From: Tulasnella sp. 424
Lineage: Eukaryota > Basidiomycota > Agaricomycetes > Cantharellales > Tulasnellaceae
DNA length: 49,265 nt
Direction: 5' to 3'
NCBI GenBank assembly: GCA_019633425.1
Contig: WSUB01000240.1
Span: 1-49,265 of the forward strand
Of the stretch, positions 20,493-31,819 are shown piece after piece; within the stretch, counting starts at the first letter, position 1; every line of letters starts with the position of its first letter. The translations under genes were made by a program, and so were the position numbers. A model generated the notes under the pieces. It saw only the letters and a list, made by a program, of their open reading frames with translations. It made no database searches and was not told the DNA's origin.

Positions 20493-21117
20493 ATGTCGAC
20501 GCCCGACAATGAAGAATTCGAATGGCTATTCGTCGACGAAGGAACATGGTTTTTTGATTGACTCGGCGGCTTGCCCCCTTGCGTGTCGGCAGTTACGTCC
20601 CTAATCCGAGTCTGTCGGGAGTTCGGATTCGCTATCTACCCGACAAAGGCCATGAGGTTCTCAAGTCTTCTTTTTGTGTCATCTGGTGATGGATATCCTG
20701 ATAGCGAAGATCAGGCAAGAACCTTGGCTCTTCTCGGTAACGCTGTGAGACGTTCGACAGAGAGGAGCGCTCCTGCCCATTGGGATTCCGGGGGTAGGGG
20801 CGGGTGGGGCTACGGCTACAGCAGAAGTGGCTCGAAGTGGCAGGGGGAGGCGGGGTGGGAGGAGGAAGCGCCCGAAGGTTCGCATCAGGGTGCACCGAGT
20901 GTATAGCCCCTGTATCGGTCTTCGATCCGGCCCACAAGGTCAGCTGGAGCAGATTGCCTGTCAACTCGAACCCAGCGAACGTAAAGGCTCATTGGAACGG
21001 GACCTCTGGTACTATAGCTCTGATGGCGGATGTGTCGAGAGCGATCCAGACTGGGATACAGCGCGGCGGGAAGGGTCGGATCTAGACGCGCGGGTCGTGT
21101 ATCGGAAACGTCATTGA
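20493..21117 (+). other. Possible short uncharacterised gene
   Basis: A plausible start at 20493 (MSTPDNEEFEWLFVDEG) is followed by open frames that could be joined by introns, such as EDQARTLALLGNAVRRSTER (near 20707) and PQGQLEQIACQLEPSERKG with DLWYYSSDGG (near 20935-21030, ending at 21117). Composition is coding-like in places, but no family is recognised and I could not fix the splice sites. Confidence 0.25.
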
Positions 21118-21261
21118 TCGGAGCTGATTTTGGTTTTTCGCAAAATGAGATCTGAAGACTCCAATGGCCGCCGAATGTGGCGCAGAGAACTCTAGATATC
21201 TTCAAGATACGTCCAGTGATTGGGGTCCGATAGGTGAACCCTCGACCCAATAGCCTCGCTG

Positions 21262-21390
21262 CAATAAAAAGGTGCAGGACGCGCATCGACTCGATTTTTT
21301 CTCCCAGCTCTCTAGGCTCCTCCATTTCCTTTCCAACCCCCCCTCTTCACACTCTCTCATCAACTTGCTACCGTATACGATCTGATCAAC
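21262..21390 (+). promoter_or_regulatory. Core promoter and leader of trehalose phosphorylase
   Basis: A TATA-like AATAAAAA lies at 21263, about 125 bp before the ATG. It is followed by a pyrimidine-rich stretch (about 21298-21362). This layout is typical for strongly expressed fungal genes. It is inferred from position and composition only. Confidence 0.35.
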
Positions 21391-24200
21391 ATGGCAGCAC
21401 AATTCAAAATGACCCCAATGACGCAGGCGGGCTTCGAGTCCAAGCCATCCGCCGAAATCAAGCGTCGTCTTTCCAACCCCAACATCGATCCCCTCATCCA
21501 GATGTCTCCCGTCACTGTAAGCTTACTTTATCCTCCCTTTCGTCTGCCTGTCCTCTGATGTAGCCCCATCGTTGCAGCCCATGTACGCTGGTTTTGGAAG
21601 CAATGTTGACGAGGCCGCCAAATCCATCGAGATCGGTATCGCAGTCCATGATGGAGACTATTCCGTCGGTACGTAATCTCTGTTATCAATAATCCCCACC
21701 GATCGGCATCATTATCACTATCAGTTCGCCTCGGCTATCGGCTCGGCTCGTTGTCGCCGATGTGTTCCCTTGTTTGCTCACGGAGATCTCATGCCAATTT
21801 TCTGATGTTTCTCTCCGCCACCAGACTACTCCATCCAAAAGATCCAGTACAATGACTCACCTGAGAAAAGCGGCGCCCTCATCGTCGACCACATCACCAG
21901 GCAACTTCGCCATATTGCCAAGGAGCACTTGTTCAAGTTCGTTGGTGGCGGTGTGACCGAAAACCTGCACAAGCTTTGCCCCACCCTCTGCACTCGTCTT
22001 TGGCTCGACCTTGACATGGTTCCAATGGTATGCAATAATTCCTGCCGCTTTAGTGAGCCTAGGTCTGATTTCAAGTATTGCTTCAGGTTTTCCCAGTTCG
22101 GAGCACTGCCAGGGCCGTGAAGCCTTCAGCCGCTAACGAGGCTCCTAAGCCACGACCAACCGATGAACAGGTGGGTACATCCTCAGGCGGCGCGTTTTAC
22201 AATACACGGTCTGACAATTACGCTGTTTAAAGGCCGACTCCGCCGTCCGCAAGCTCGTCATGTACTTCGGTCCCTCTCACAATCCCCGTCTCTCCATCGG
22301 TTACAGGAACCAGGTCGAAGTCGATGCCAACGGCCTAACTCACATCATTGATGGCGTTGAGGAGTACCGCAATACCTGCCGTGAAGGAACTTGGAATGCC
22401 CTCAACAAGTACGCTAACGACCTTCGTGAACGTGGTGTCAAGATCGGTTTCTTCTCCAGTACTCCCCAGGGTGGAGGTGTTGCTCTTGTGAGTCATTTCA
22501 ATGTTACTCGCGATTAAGGTTCAAATGCTTATGAGCCGTCTACCTCAGATGCGTCACGCTCTCATTCGACTCTACCGCATCCTCGGCGTCGACGCCACGT
22601 GGTACGTCCCAAAACCCAGTCCGGCCGTCTTCCGTCACACCAAGAACAACCACAACATCCTTCAAGGCGTCGCCGACCCCAACCTTCGTCCCACCAAGCA
22701 GGCCACCGACCAATTCACCGAGTGGATCACCTACAACGCTGAGCGTTACTGGTTGTCCGAGGGTGGCCCGTTGGCTGAGGGCGGCATTGATGTTGCCTTC
22801 ATCGACGATCCTCAAATGCCCGGTCTGATTCCCCTCATCAAGAAAGCCCGCCCCAACCTCCCCATTGTCTACCGCTCTCACATTGAAATCCGCTCCGACC
22901 TTGTCCACGTCGCTGGCTCCCCTCAGGCTGAAGTCTGGAAGTACCTCTGGGATAGGATCCAACTCGCCGACCTCTTCATTTCTCACCCCGTTGCCAAGTT
23001 CGTCCCAAGCGATGTCCCGGTTGAGACCCTTTGCTTGCTTCCTGCTGCCACTGACTGGTTCGTCTTTTCTCCTGGGACCATACTTGCGGTGCATTAATGC
23101 TGACAGTCGGGCAAACACACAGGTTGGATGGTCTGAGCAAGCCCATGAGGGCCTGGGACTTGAACTACTACATGAGGGTGTTCAAGTCTCAGTGCAGCGA
23201 CATTCGCATGAACAAGCTCTTGTGGCCGGCTCGTGGATACATTTGCCAGGTCGCTCGGTTCGACCCCGCCAAGGGTATCCCAGACGTCATCGACTCGTTC
23301 TGCAAGCTCAGGAGACGTCTCGACGATATCCTCCCGGCTAGCAAGACTCCTCAGCTGCTGATCTGCGGTCATGGTGCCATCGATGATCGTGAGTACCATC
23401 CCCGGCCCGACCGCCGACTTGCACTAATTTTCCTCCAATTTCCCAGCCGATGCTTCTATCATTTACGGTATGTGCTGTTCTATTGTGGCTGTGTAGATCA
23501 CGTTACTCATTATCTCTGTCATCCAGATCAAACTATGGCCCTTCTCGAGAAGGAGGAGTATGCTCCATACGCCAGCGACATCGTCGTGATGCGCATTGGT
23601 CCCAGCGATCAGAGTGAGTGCACCCAAGTAACGCTGCCGATATACAAATCCGCTCACCCCGTTTCTCTTTCACCTACAGTGCTCAACGCCCTCCTCACCA
23701 ACGCCAAGATCGTCCTTCAGCTCTCTCTCCGTGAAGGTTTCGAAGTCAAGGTCTCCGAGTCTCTCCACCACGGCAAGCCCACCATTGCCACCCGTGCCGG
23801 AGGTATCCCACTCCAGATCATCGACGGCAAGTCCGGCTACCTCGTCGACGTCCACGATACCACCGCTGTCGCCAACCACCTCTACAACCTCTGGACCGAC
23901 AAGGCTCTCTACGACCGTATCTCCGCTCAAGCTGCTGTTAACGTCTCCGATGAGGTCGGCACTTGCGGTAATGGCGCGGCCTGGTTGTACTTGGCTTCCA
24001 AGTTGTCCAAGGGCGAGAAGTTGAAGCCTCATGGCAAGTGGATTAACGATATGATGCGTGAAGATGCAGGGGTACGTGTTTCTCTTGTACTCTCGTTGCC
24101 ATGGGAGCCCAGCACTAACCATCGATCTTATGTTCTACAGGAGCCATACCGCGAGGGCGAGCCTAGACTCAAGCGCGACAGCATCAACATCCAGGGTTGA
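21391..24200 (+). CDS. Trehalose phosphorylase (retaining, GT4-type), 697 aa
   Basis: Reversible phosphorolysis of trehalose to glucose and alpha-glucose-1-phosphate, the cytosolic trehalose-mobilising enzyme of mushrooms. Eleven exons: 21391-21516, 21578-21668, 21825-22027, 22087-22170, 22233-22487, 22549-23057, 23123-23388, 23447-23467, 23527-23613, 23680-24071, 24141-24200 (2094 nt). The N-terminal domain carries FFSSTPQGGGVALMRHALI (exon 5/6 junction) and ILGVDATWYVP. The C-terminal Rossmann domain carries VARFDPAKGIPDVIDSF, QLLICGHGAIDDPDAS, and the GT4 donor-binding phrase LREGFEVKVSESLHHGKPTI (E-x7-E), then TRAGGIPLQIIDG. Length is close to known fungal enzymes (about 700-750). Exon 8 is a 21-nt microexon. 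Confidence 0.93.
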
Positions 24201-24398
24201 AGGAGTTCATGAGTTGTTTTGGTTTTTGTCGTCGTCACCTCTCCAGTCGTTTCACAGTCTTTCACGCCGTTCTTGGCTCCGCCTTCTTTCCGGGGTTCTT
24301 GTAGTATTAGAAAAGTTGAATGCAATTGACACCCGTAGATTAATCCACTGGCTCTGAGCAGAAACTACCATCATGCGTGCCGCGTGCGAATCATAACA

Positions 24399-25870
24399 TT
24401 ATGACGACATGTATGTTCGTTGCATAAGAACAAGCCCGAGTAGGATAATCACTACAAGAGTTGATCTGAGAAATCTGTTCCACCATAGTGTGCCTAAGCT
24501 TGAGACTTGAGTTGGCATCGAGGGGTCAAATTTGAAGGAGATGGTGACACCCGAACCTAGACGTCGCTCCATCAGACCTTTTCCTTCTCGGGCAACGTAT
24601 CCTTGACGACCCGCTTCATCGATTTCCGCTATCTCTTCTTCCTTCAAAGGCGCTAGGCGGGTGTGAGGTCAGCTCGGTCACGCATGCAGGCGCGGGTGGA
24701 CCAGGCTCACGCAGATCCCCAGCACCTAAGTACTCTTGCAGTCGCTCAGTCTTCGACGACGTCCTGAGAGACAAGTTCGATGTAAACAGATATTATTCGG
24801 ATCGGCTTCAATTCCCTTTTCCCCACGAGACTGAAAGGATACACCTACGTGACAACGACCGCTCCTTTCGACCTTACCCACGCGAGAAGGACTTGGACGG
24901 GAGTTGCGTTAAGTCTTTTGGCAGCTTTTCGCACTGGCTCATCAACAGGACCCCCAGGATACCTCGTTATCGGCCTGAAACGACGCCCAAAATTAACTCC
25001 CGCGTGGGCGCAGTGGTCACAGACCGACGGCACACTCACGCGAGGGGGCTATACGCTTCGATGACGATCCCGTGCTTTTTGCAAAAGTCGATTACAGGTT
25101 GCTGTTCAGCCAGAGTGTAAGGATTTAGCCGAATCTGTAACGGGTATGCTACGTTGAGCCTAAAGGACCGTTCAAACGACCCGGAACTTTGACCTGGTTG
25201 ACCGCAGGAGTTATTTTCGCGGTGCTCATTAACTCTTCAAGGTCTGGCTTGGTAAAGTTGGAAACTCCGATACTCCTAGGATTCGTAAAGCTGTCAGCTG
25301 GCATTCTACGATCTGCCGATACCGAGTGGCAGAAAATCGGAAAGCACCTCGCAAGCCCTTCCTGAGCAACGGCCTCGAACTGCTCCCAAGAATTACCTAT
25401 GGTGTCACCAAGGCCCCTTGGATTGTGTATCAGATACAAGTCGACGGTGGACGTTTGGAGCTGAGAAACGTGATCAGAACTAGCTGATTCCAACCGAGTA
25501 CCACGAACTTACCCGCTCGAGGCTCTTCAACAACTCACTCCTTATGCCAAGCAATCCAAATGGCCCACTCCTCCAGTACTTTGTAGTAATCCACACATCA
25601 TCTCGAGACGTACTGGTTTCCTTCAGGGCTACAGGAATGGATTCTTCATTCTGGTAGGCTTGAGCCGTGTCGACGTGGACGAAGCCGGCCTGAAGTGCCT
25701 GAGCCACATACGGGGTGGCATCTTGCCGCTTCCAGACAGAGCCTGTGCCGAATGCAATCTCGGGTATCTTTATAGGAATGACGCATATTAGAGTGAATGA
25801 GAGGAAGCATGACGTCAAATATTGGGTGTACCGTTCGACCATCGTTCAGGGTGACTTTGCCAAAAGGCAT
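24399..25870 (-). CDS. Aldo-keto reductase with C-terminal membrane anchor, 333 aa
   Basis: NADPH-dependent carbonyl reductase fold. Exons on the minus strand: 25870-25832, 25767-25513, 25460-25348, 25275-25194, 25134-25040, 24974-24849, 24763-24726, 24652-24399 (1002 nt); introns 52-85 bp. The catalytic tetrad is complete: D46 and Y51 in HVDTAQAYQNE, K76 in WITTKYW, H110 in VDLYLIHNP. Further signatures are RSIGVSNFTKPDLEEL, HGIVIEAYSPLA, and VVVTTSSKTERLQEYL (cofactor end). One donor (GTCAAA, intron 25193-25135) is weak but gives the conserved NQ-IRLNPY join. The unusual part is the tail: after the barrel, about 45 extra residues end WNRFLRSTLVVIILLGLVLM plus seven, a hydrophobic segment 8 residues from the C-terminus, as in tail-anchored proteins. 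Convergent with trehalose phosphorylase. Confidence 0.88.
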
Positions 25871-26091
25871 CCTCAGTGTCTTCTAAGCTTTGTGGGGTAT
25901 TTAAATGCCTGTATTTGGTTCGGGCGAGGATTTTCTTGGTCTTATTACACGAATGCCGACAAAAAAACGCAGCCTTATCGTTGGGTTTCCGCATTTCCAC
26001 CTCCCCGTTGGTGTTCTCACGACTCATTCAGGTCTCCGTCTTAGTCTCAACCGCAACCTCGCGTCAAAAACACGCCTCGTCCCCACCAGAT
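25871..26091. promoter_or_regulatory. Shared 221-bp promoter gap, AKR / BUB3
   Basis: Divergent start codons at 25870 (minus) and 26092 (plus). No TATA box obvious on either strand. Contains a TATTTAAATG at about 25898. Confidence 0.5.
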
Positions 26092-27576
26092 ATGAGCGCA
26101 TCAGCAAGTCGGTGACCTCAATGCTTACCTATAACTTAACATCATGAAGCTGATCGCACATTGTAAACAGATGAGATCGAACTGTCAAGTCCCCCAGACG
26201 ACAGCATCTCTGCTCTCGCATTTGCACCAACTGCAGACAATCAGTTGTTGGTTGCCTCTTGGGATGGAGTGAGCATACAATCAAACGCATCAATCATGCT
26301 CTACTCTAATCCATTCCTTCGCTCGTTGCTACTCTTCTTTCTACGTGCAGGAGCTCCGCCTGTACGACATCGCATCCAACTCGTTGAAATCGCATTTCTC
26401 TCACAAAGCCGCGGTGTTAGGCTGCAGCTGGGGTAATGACAACAAGACTGCATATAGTGGTGGATTGGATTCATGGGTTAGAGCGTACGTCTTTTCGTTC
26501 CTTCTTCCAAATCGCCCCACGAGGCTGGGGACCACCTCTCGTACTAACACCTTCGCTTGACATAGATTTGACCTAGAATCTGAAACGACGAACGTCCTCG
26601 GCGCACACACGTCCACTATCTCATCCATCATCTATCACAGCTCAACGAACACCGTCTACACCGGCTCATGGGACCAAACCGTCCGTGCATGGGACCCACG
26701 AACTCCCTCATCAAACCCCCCTGCGTTCGCCCAACCAGAGCGAGTATACGCTATAGATGCCGCGGATAACACCCTCGTAGTCGCGATGGCGGGTCGGTTG
26801 GTGAATATCTACGATTTGAGGATGATGAAAGAGAGCGCGAATAGCGGTGCGCTTTGTGAACCAACCCAGAGGAGGGAGAGTAGTTTGAGGTTCATGACGA
26901 GGACTCTTGCTTGCATGTCAGACGGTAAAGGCACGGCTTTGTTCTTCCTTCGCGATGTCTTGGTCTGCTAAAATGTTTCTGCCTGAAAATTCGACAACAG
27001 GATACGCGATGTCGTCCGTAGAAGGCCGCATCGCTGTCGAGTACTTCGACCCGTCACCCAAATCCCAGGACAAGAAGTACGCGTTCAAGTGCCACCGTCA
27101 AGCAGTCGATGGAGTCGACCTCGTCTGGCCAGTCAACTCGCTTGCCTTCCATCCCAAGTTCGTGCTGTCTCCCGAACCTTGTTTCTGGCAAATTCATCTT
27201 ATCTCCTTTGATCTCCTTTCGTAGGTACAACACTTTCGCCTCCGCTGGTTCTGACGGAACCGTTTCGTTATGGGACCACACTGCCAAGAAGCGACTAAAA
27301 CAGTATCCCAAATACCAGTCGGCTGTCAATGCTATTGCTTTCACGAAGACCAGCGGAGACAAGTTGGCGATTGGCGTTTCTTACTCTTGGGACGAAGGCG
27401 AAGAAGGCCTGAAGAGGGAAGTGACCGCTAATGGTGGGAGGGTAATTCAAGTTCGCGTGAGGACTGTTGGTGACGAGTGTAAGGTGAGTCGTAACGATGG
27501 TGTGTTTTGCATTGCCGAGTCCACGAACTGACGATTTCCTTTGCATCCCTTTATCTAGCCGAGAGGTGCGAAATAA
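26092..27576 (+). CDS. BUB3: Spindle checkpoint / mRNA-export WD40 protein BUB3, 346 aa
   Basis: Seven-bladed WD40 protein that binds GLEBS motifs of BUB1/BUBR1-type kinases at kinetochores. Exons 26092-26107, 26171-26268, 26351-26484, 26566-26924, 27001-27157, 27225-27483, 27559-27576 (1041 nt). Blades seen in order: [36 protein letters not shown]...[51 protein letters not shown], then the BUB3-type signature [56 protein letters not shown], and AIGVSYSW near the end. The first exon encodes only 5 codons plus one base, and the last only PRGAK; both small exons give conserved-looking ends. Rae1 is a close relative, but the EGRIAVEYF phrase and length favour BUB3. Confidence 0.92.
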
Positions 27577-27863
27577 AATTCCTGTTTGGCCTACCGTTAC
27601 TGTTGTACTCTTGGGTTGTACGTCGCTACTGGAAGGTATGGAGCGTTTTTCTTTCGCTATCGAGCTTAGGTCGGGACATCGCTTCAGTGTGTGCGTGCAT
27701 GATCCCTCGATGGTTGAAATTTGTGCGAATTAGTACACGAGTAGAACTCGGACAGAAGGAAATGCATAAAAAAGGTTGAAAAGGTGTAAGAAACAGGTAA
27801 GGATGGGGCATACGCAGATAATAGATATAGGCGAAAGACACTTCTGAGACCGGGTGGTCTCGC
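27577..27863. other. Intergenic between convergent BUB3 and MPDU1-like genes
   Basis: 287 bp, holding both 3' UTRs. Nothing else seen. The 27840-27863 end is included in the duplicated copy at 39109. Confidence 0.5.
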
Positions 27864-28975
27864 TCAATCGACCTTCCTAGCCCATCTCCTTCCACTACCA
27901 GGCGCAGGCGACCCGCGCGCTGGAGAGTACGCTGGTGGGGTCCTCCTTCCGGGCTCTGGAGACCCAAGGTTGGCAGTGTCCAGGGGGCGAACGGCTTTGG
28001 GAGCATGAAGCTCAATTCCATTGGCAGAAACGACCTTGACTTTCTCCGTAGGAAGACGGTAGTCACCTTTTCCCTTTGTGGTGTTACCCCAATAAGCCCA
28101 CAACTGCACGCCAATGACTACGTTCAGGACGGAAGACAAGATGAAGCCCCACAGGACAAGGGGATCCTGCACTTCGGTTATGGTGGTGAACACTCGTGCG
28201 AGGCATCCAACGATGTTGGCAATGACGACAAAGGCAGAGAGTGTTCCCGTCGACTTGTTCTTCTCGTTGGCGACGATTTGAGGTACTTTGGCGATAGCCG
28301 AGATGGGGATGGTGAGTCCTTGTAGGAGAGTCAAGGTGGAGAGGGGTGCGAGATAGAGGATGATGAACGAAATGAGCATGGAGACTCCGGCGCCCAGCAC
28401 CTTGGGACGGTTCGAGTCGCGAGCGGTTAACGTAGGCTGGTAGTGCAAGATTTGAAGGGTGATGATGGCGTTTTGCAATGTAAGGAAGGCGTTCTCGCCG
28501 TAAGTGGAGAAAGCGTAGGCGTTCCGGACGTTGTACACGGTCGAAATGGCACAGCTGATGAGTTCCATTGTAAATGCGGACACGGAGAGACCTCGCGCTG
28601 AACGGGCCCTTTGGACTGTCAGGGAGAGAGGGAGGCGGGAGTGACGTCGTGCGTTAGTCAATTTCAGAACCCCAAACGGCCACCAAACGCCAAAGTGCAA
28701 CGCAACTGATGAGGACTTGAGGTATCTTGACAATAGACCCTCCTACAACGATCCCAAGACCGAGAGCTTTCGAGATTGCGTATTTGATACAGTCGTTGTC
28801 GGTGTAATCCAGGTTTTCAAGCAGTGAAGTGAAGCATTTCTAGCGCGATGACGAATGGGTTGGTTAGCATTCCCGCCTGCTGCCACCTCGTTAGATACGG
28901 TACTACTAGACTGACTTTCCCAATAATGGCCGTAGCCGGGGCCTCGATAAATGAAGGATATTTTATTGAGCTCAT
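27864..28975 (-). CDS. MPDU1: Mannose-P-dolichol utilization defect 1 homologue (PQ-loop), 314 aa
   Basis: ER membrane protein needed for use of dolichol-phosphate mannose and glucose in glycosylation (MPDU1/Lec35 family). Exons on the minus strand: 28975-28916, 28839-28707, 28615-27864 (945 nt); introns 76 and 91 bp. Two PQ-loops: GSIVKIPQVLI (P60-Q61) and AIAKVPQIVANEKNKSTGTL. Between them are SARGLSVSAFTMELI, AYAFSTYGENAFLTLQNAII and several hydrophobic helices, in the family order. The splice after KIPQVLI restores the usual eight-residue spacing to the SA-x-GLS motif, which supports the otherwise weak donor GTTGCG. About 70 residues beyond the last helix form a Pro-rich polar tail (TPPAYSPARGSPAPG) ending RRWARKVD. 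The 3' 365 bp are duplicated at 39109-39473. Confidence 0.9.
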
Positions 28976-30130
28976 CGCTGAGGGTTGGTTTCGCTGAACA
29001 GGCGGCGTGGTGGTGAAGTATGGGGGGCAAAGGAGGAAAGACGTGGTCCAGTCGATGTTGGAATTTCGCTCAGTTGAGTTGAAACGCGTCCAAGTTGCCG
29101 CATCCCCGCCTTGCAGCGCCTTGCGCAGAACTCATAATCCCTCACCAAAAAGCCACAGATCTTGAATTTAAAATCCCTCAGACAGTGTGCTGTAGCAAAA
29201 TACCCTCTCTTGCGCCTCCTCACGTCCTTCCGCGAATCCGCGTCCACTCTTCCTGTCAAGCCCGGGCCGGCACGACTGGGTATCCACCGAACTTTCCAGA
29301 AGCTGTCAGGGTGCTCTTAAGCACGGGAAACAGAGTCAGACAACCAAAACCCAGGCATCGAGAATGATTTGATTATTACTGCACACGATTACTAAAGAGT
29401 CCATTATTTAGGTACCCTGACCTTGAGCGCAAGACAGGTAATTCGGGCTCGGCGAAGAGGCGATAGCCCCATTCCACTTGGTTGCGGAAGGTGACGCGGA
29501 AATGGTTGACTGCTACATTGACCTGATGAACGATGCAGATGGATTTTGACCACCTGTGAAGGAGGAAGGTTCAGATTCTGCTGAGCACGGCTTCTTCGAA
29601 ATTTAGCCCCGAGCCGGTACCATTCCTGTAGTCCGGGGATCGAGTGTTTTGACCTTTGAATATGTCCAATGAATTCAGAAATGACAGCGAGGAACCGACT
29701 CACGAATATCAAAAGGACGTCGTTCAAATTTGCTAACATCTCTCGGTCATTGCGTCTGCAAGCTCGTTGTATCGCTTCCAGAAGTCCCCAAGATGACCAG
29801 TAATCACAAGAATCTTCGTAAGGGTAAAATCCCAACCACCGTCAGTAATCGTGTTCGAGACTCTTAATGTTTTTTTGTAGCGATACAATGAAAGTACTTA
29901 CCGGATGTAGGCGGTCGGACTACTATGGAGCCTTCAGGGGACGTTCGAAGGAGCAACTACAAGTTCCAAGCGACACTCATCTGTACTGCGAACTTTTGAT
30001 CCCCTATTTATTAGTGTTTCCCTTGCGTTATTCTCGAAGTAGGATGGGGGCTGAGGTGTCGAGTGACCCTCAAACAGCCACGAAGCCTAATCTGGCTCAC
30101 TTCACGCTAGTACTGTACTATTTCGGTCAG
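28976..30130. other. Intergenic; possible uncharacterised minus-strand ORF
   Basis: On the minus strand 29835-29404 is open for 143 codons, with coding-like phrases (YEDSCDYWSSWGLLEAIQR, EMLANLNDVLLIFVSRFLAV). An in-frame stop precedes it (29845 region) and no family is recognised. It could be a decayed or multi-exon gene. Nothing else is seen. Confidence 0.3.
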
Positions 30131-30415
30131 AGGCTCGTCACGCGGTCACGCTGGCCACCGAGCCGAGCCTAATCGGAGTCTTTGTCCCGCGTCACGCTTC
30201 CTCGTCCGAGCCTATCACGTCACGCTCTGGCTCGGGTAACCGTCTCCGGAGCTTCGGACTTACCATAATTGGCAGGTTAGGCGCCCGAAGGGCGCCCCAA
30301 GCCCCTCACTTCGAGCCTAATTCAGGGCTCGGTCACGCACCCCAGGGCCCAGCGAGCCTGCGAGCCTACGCAAGTTTTGGTCACGCTCCGACCCCCGCGA
30401 GCCTACGAGCGAAAT
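30078..30415. repeat. GC-rich block of degenerate GAGCCTA / TCACGC phrases
   Basis: Within about 340 bp the words GAGCCTA/GAGCCTG (about 30164, 30207, 30312, 30353, 30361, 30399; AAGCCTA at 30084) and TCACGC/TCACGT (about 30104 through 30382, at least seven times) alternate at irregular spacing. The flanks are much poorer in G+C and lack these words. I do not recognise a named element. Confidence 0.6.
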
Positions 30416-31213
30416 ACTTACAGTATATCGCCATTTACGGGAAACTGTGGCAGGGTGTTGATCCAGCATTGACTTCGGGTGGGCAGATCAGCCACGCAAT
30501 TCCATCTCAGTCCAGCGAGTATCGTGTACAGAGATGCCTGTTTGGTCTCTGCCGGATGGGGGGGGGCTTGTTTCGAAATTGAGGCTTTTCCTTTTTGGAA
30601 ACCTGAGATCCGGCTGCGTGGTCAGATGCTGCGAGCATTATTCGAGGCAAACCCCTTGAGCGTTGAGAGTTGGCCAAGGGGAGCTTACAAGAATCGTAAT
30701 AGATCGAAACTTTGTGACGGACGGTGACCGTCAGACCGTGTGCATAAATCTGGGCAGTCCTTCATGGTTGCGCCGCGAGGGCAATTGACAAAGCAGAGCA
30801 CGCACAGCCAAACGCAGAATGTTCGTTTTCCGCCACCACTCGCACGAGTCATTACCCCCGGTTCAAAAATTCCCTCGACCGGCTCTTCTTTGCCGATACG
30901 GGAAGGTGGTTGCAGTGCAAGCGGGTGGAGGCTCTAAAGCCTCGAGGACAACCCTTCTGCTGGAATTCTGCGTCGAAAACACATGGTAGAAGTGCGTCGA
31001 CGGCAAGCGGTATTGGCGAAAAGTACTCACAGCCCATTGGAGAAATGAGCGATACATTCTTGACTTTTAAAAGGTGGAAGAAACCGCTGACTTTTGGTCT
31101 AATCCACCAGAACTCCTTCCTTCTCGTCTCTGTTCAGCACAAAGCCTTGCCCCATATCCGTCTATACTCCTTTCTCCCTGACCGTCTTCCAACCGTATAC
31201 AACTTAGCTCAAC
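30416..31213. other. Intergenic upstream of kinase-TPR gene
   Basis: No convincing gene. A GGGGGGGG run lies at about 30560. The last 100 bases are pyrimidine-rich, consistent with a leader. Confidence 0.4.
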
Positions 31214-31635
31214 ATGGCTGACAGCCTGCCAGATCAGCCCACGGGACCTCAAAGCCAACGCAAGGCTGTAAGTCCTCCCCTTGCGCACAGGCGGAAGTAA
31301 ACACTGACTAGACTTTGAAGCAGGGGATTCCTGGCGGGTTGCAAGACACACGGAGCGATCTATTGCATGATGAGACAGTGACGATGATTTTTCCGGTGTG
31401 TATTGCTTGTTTATACTCGGCCTTCATTAATTGTGCTTTTCCACAGAGCACCGACGATTCAGACAATCAATTCCTACTTCCATATCTCCGTGATCGGCTT
31501 GAGAATGATCGAGTGATTGCAACGGCGATCATTCCACATCCCCAGGAAAGGAAGCGTAATAAGAAATGTGCAGTTCAGAGTCTCGAACCGGATGGCGAGA
31601 ACGGCCCTTCAAGCGAAGAGCGACCAACTAAGAAG
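31214..31635 (+). CDS. Alternative upstream leader exons of the kinase-TPR gene
   Basis: Open exons 31214-31267 (MADSLPDQPTGPQSQRKA), 31324-31395 (GIPGGLQDTRSDLLHDETV...) and 31447-31635 (STDDSDNQFLLPYLRDRLEN... ending ERPTKK) have clean GT-AG borders and are all phase 0. The last donor (GTAAAG at 31636) is phase-compatible with the kinase exon at 31875, which would give a 1602-residue form after frame correction. Equally possible, they form a separate small gene reading on to a stop at 31932. The first exon is a near copy of 31766-31819. This is a low-complexity, polar leader with no domain. Confidence 0.45.
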
Positions 31636-31765
31636 GTAAAGGGCCTCGCCCTGTCGATTGCAGCAACCAATGCTGAGAGTAGGCCGAGCAATAATGAGGT
31701 CAGGAGTGCTGAAGTTTTCGTTTTCCCAAGCCCTGTTGACGCTGCCTCGCACGACTTAGCTCGAC

Positions 31766-31819
31766 ATGGCGGACAGCCTGCCACACCAGCCCACGGGACC
31801 TCAAAGCCAATGCAAGGCT
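31766..31819 (+). repeat. Duplicated first exon of the kinase-TPR gene
   Basis: MADSLPHQPTGPQSQCKA versus MADSLPDQPTGPQSQRKA at 31214-31267. The similarity covers the leader (ACTTAGCTC-ACATGG) and about 15 bp into the intron (GTGAGTCCTCCCC versus GTAAGTCCTCCCC). Both exons are 54 nt, phase 0, with usable donors. Confidence 0.85.

Noticed and set aside
28976..30077. 143-codon minus-strand frame at 29835-29404 as a full gene
   Set aside because: No ATG in good context, an in-frame stop just upstream, and no recognisable domain; listed only as a possibility.
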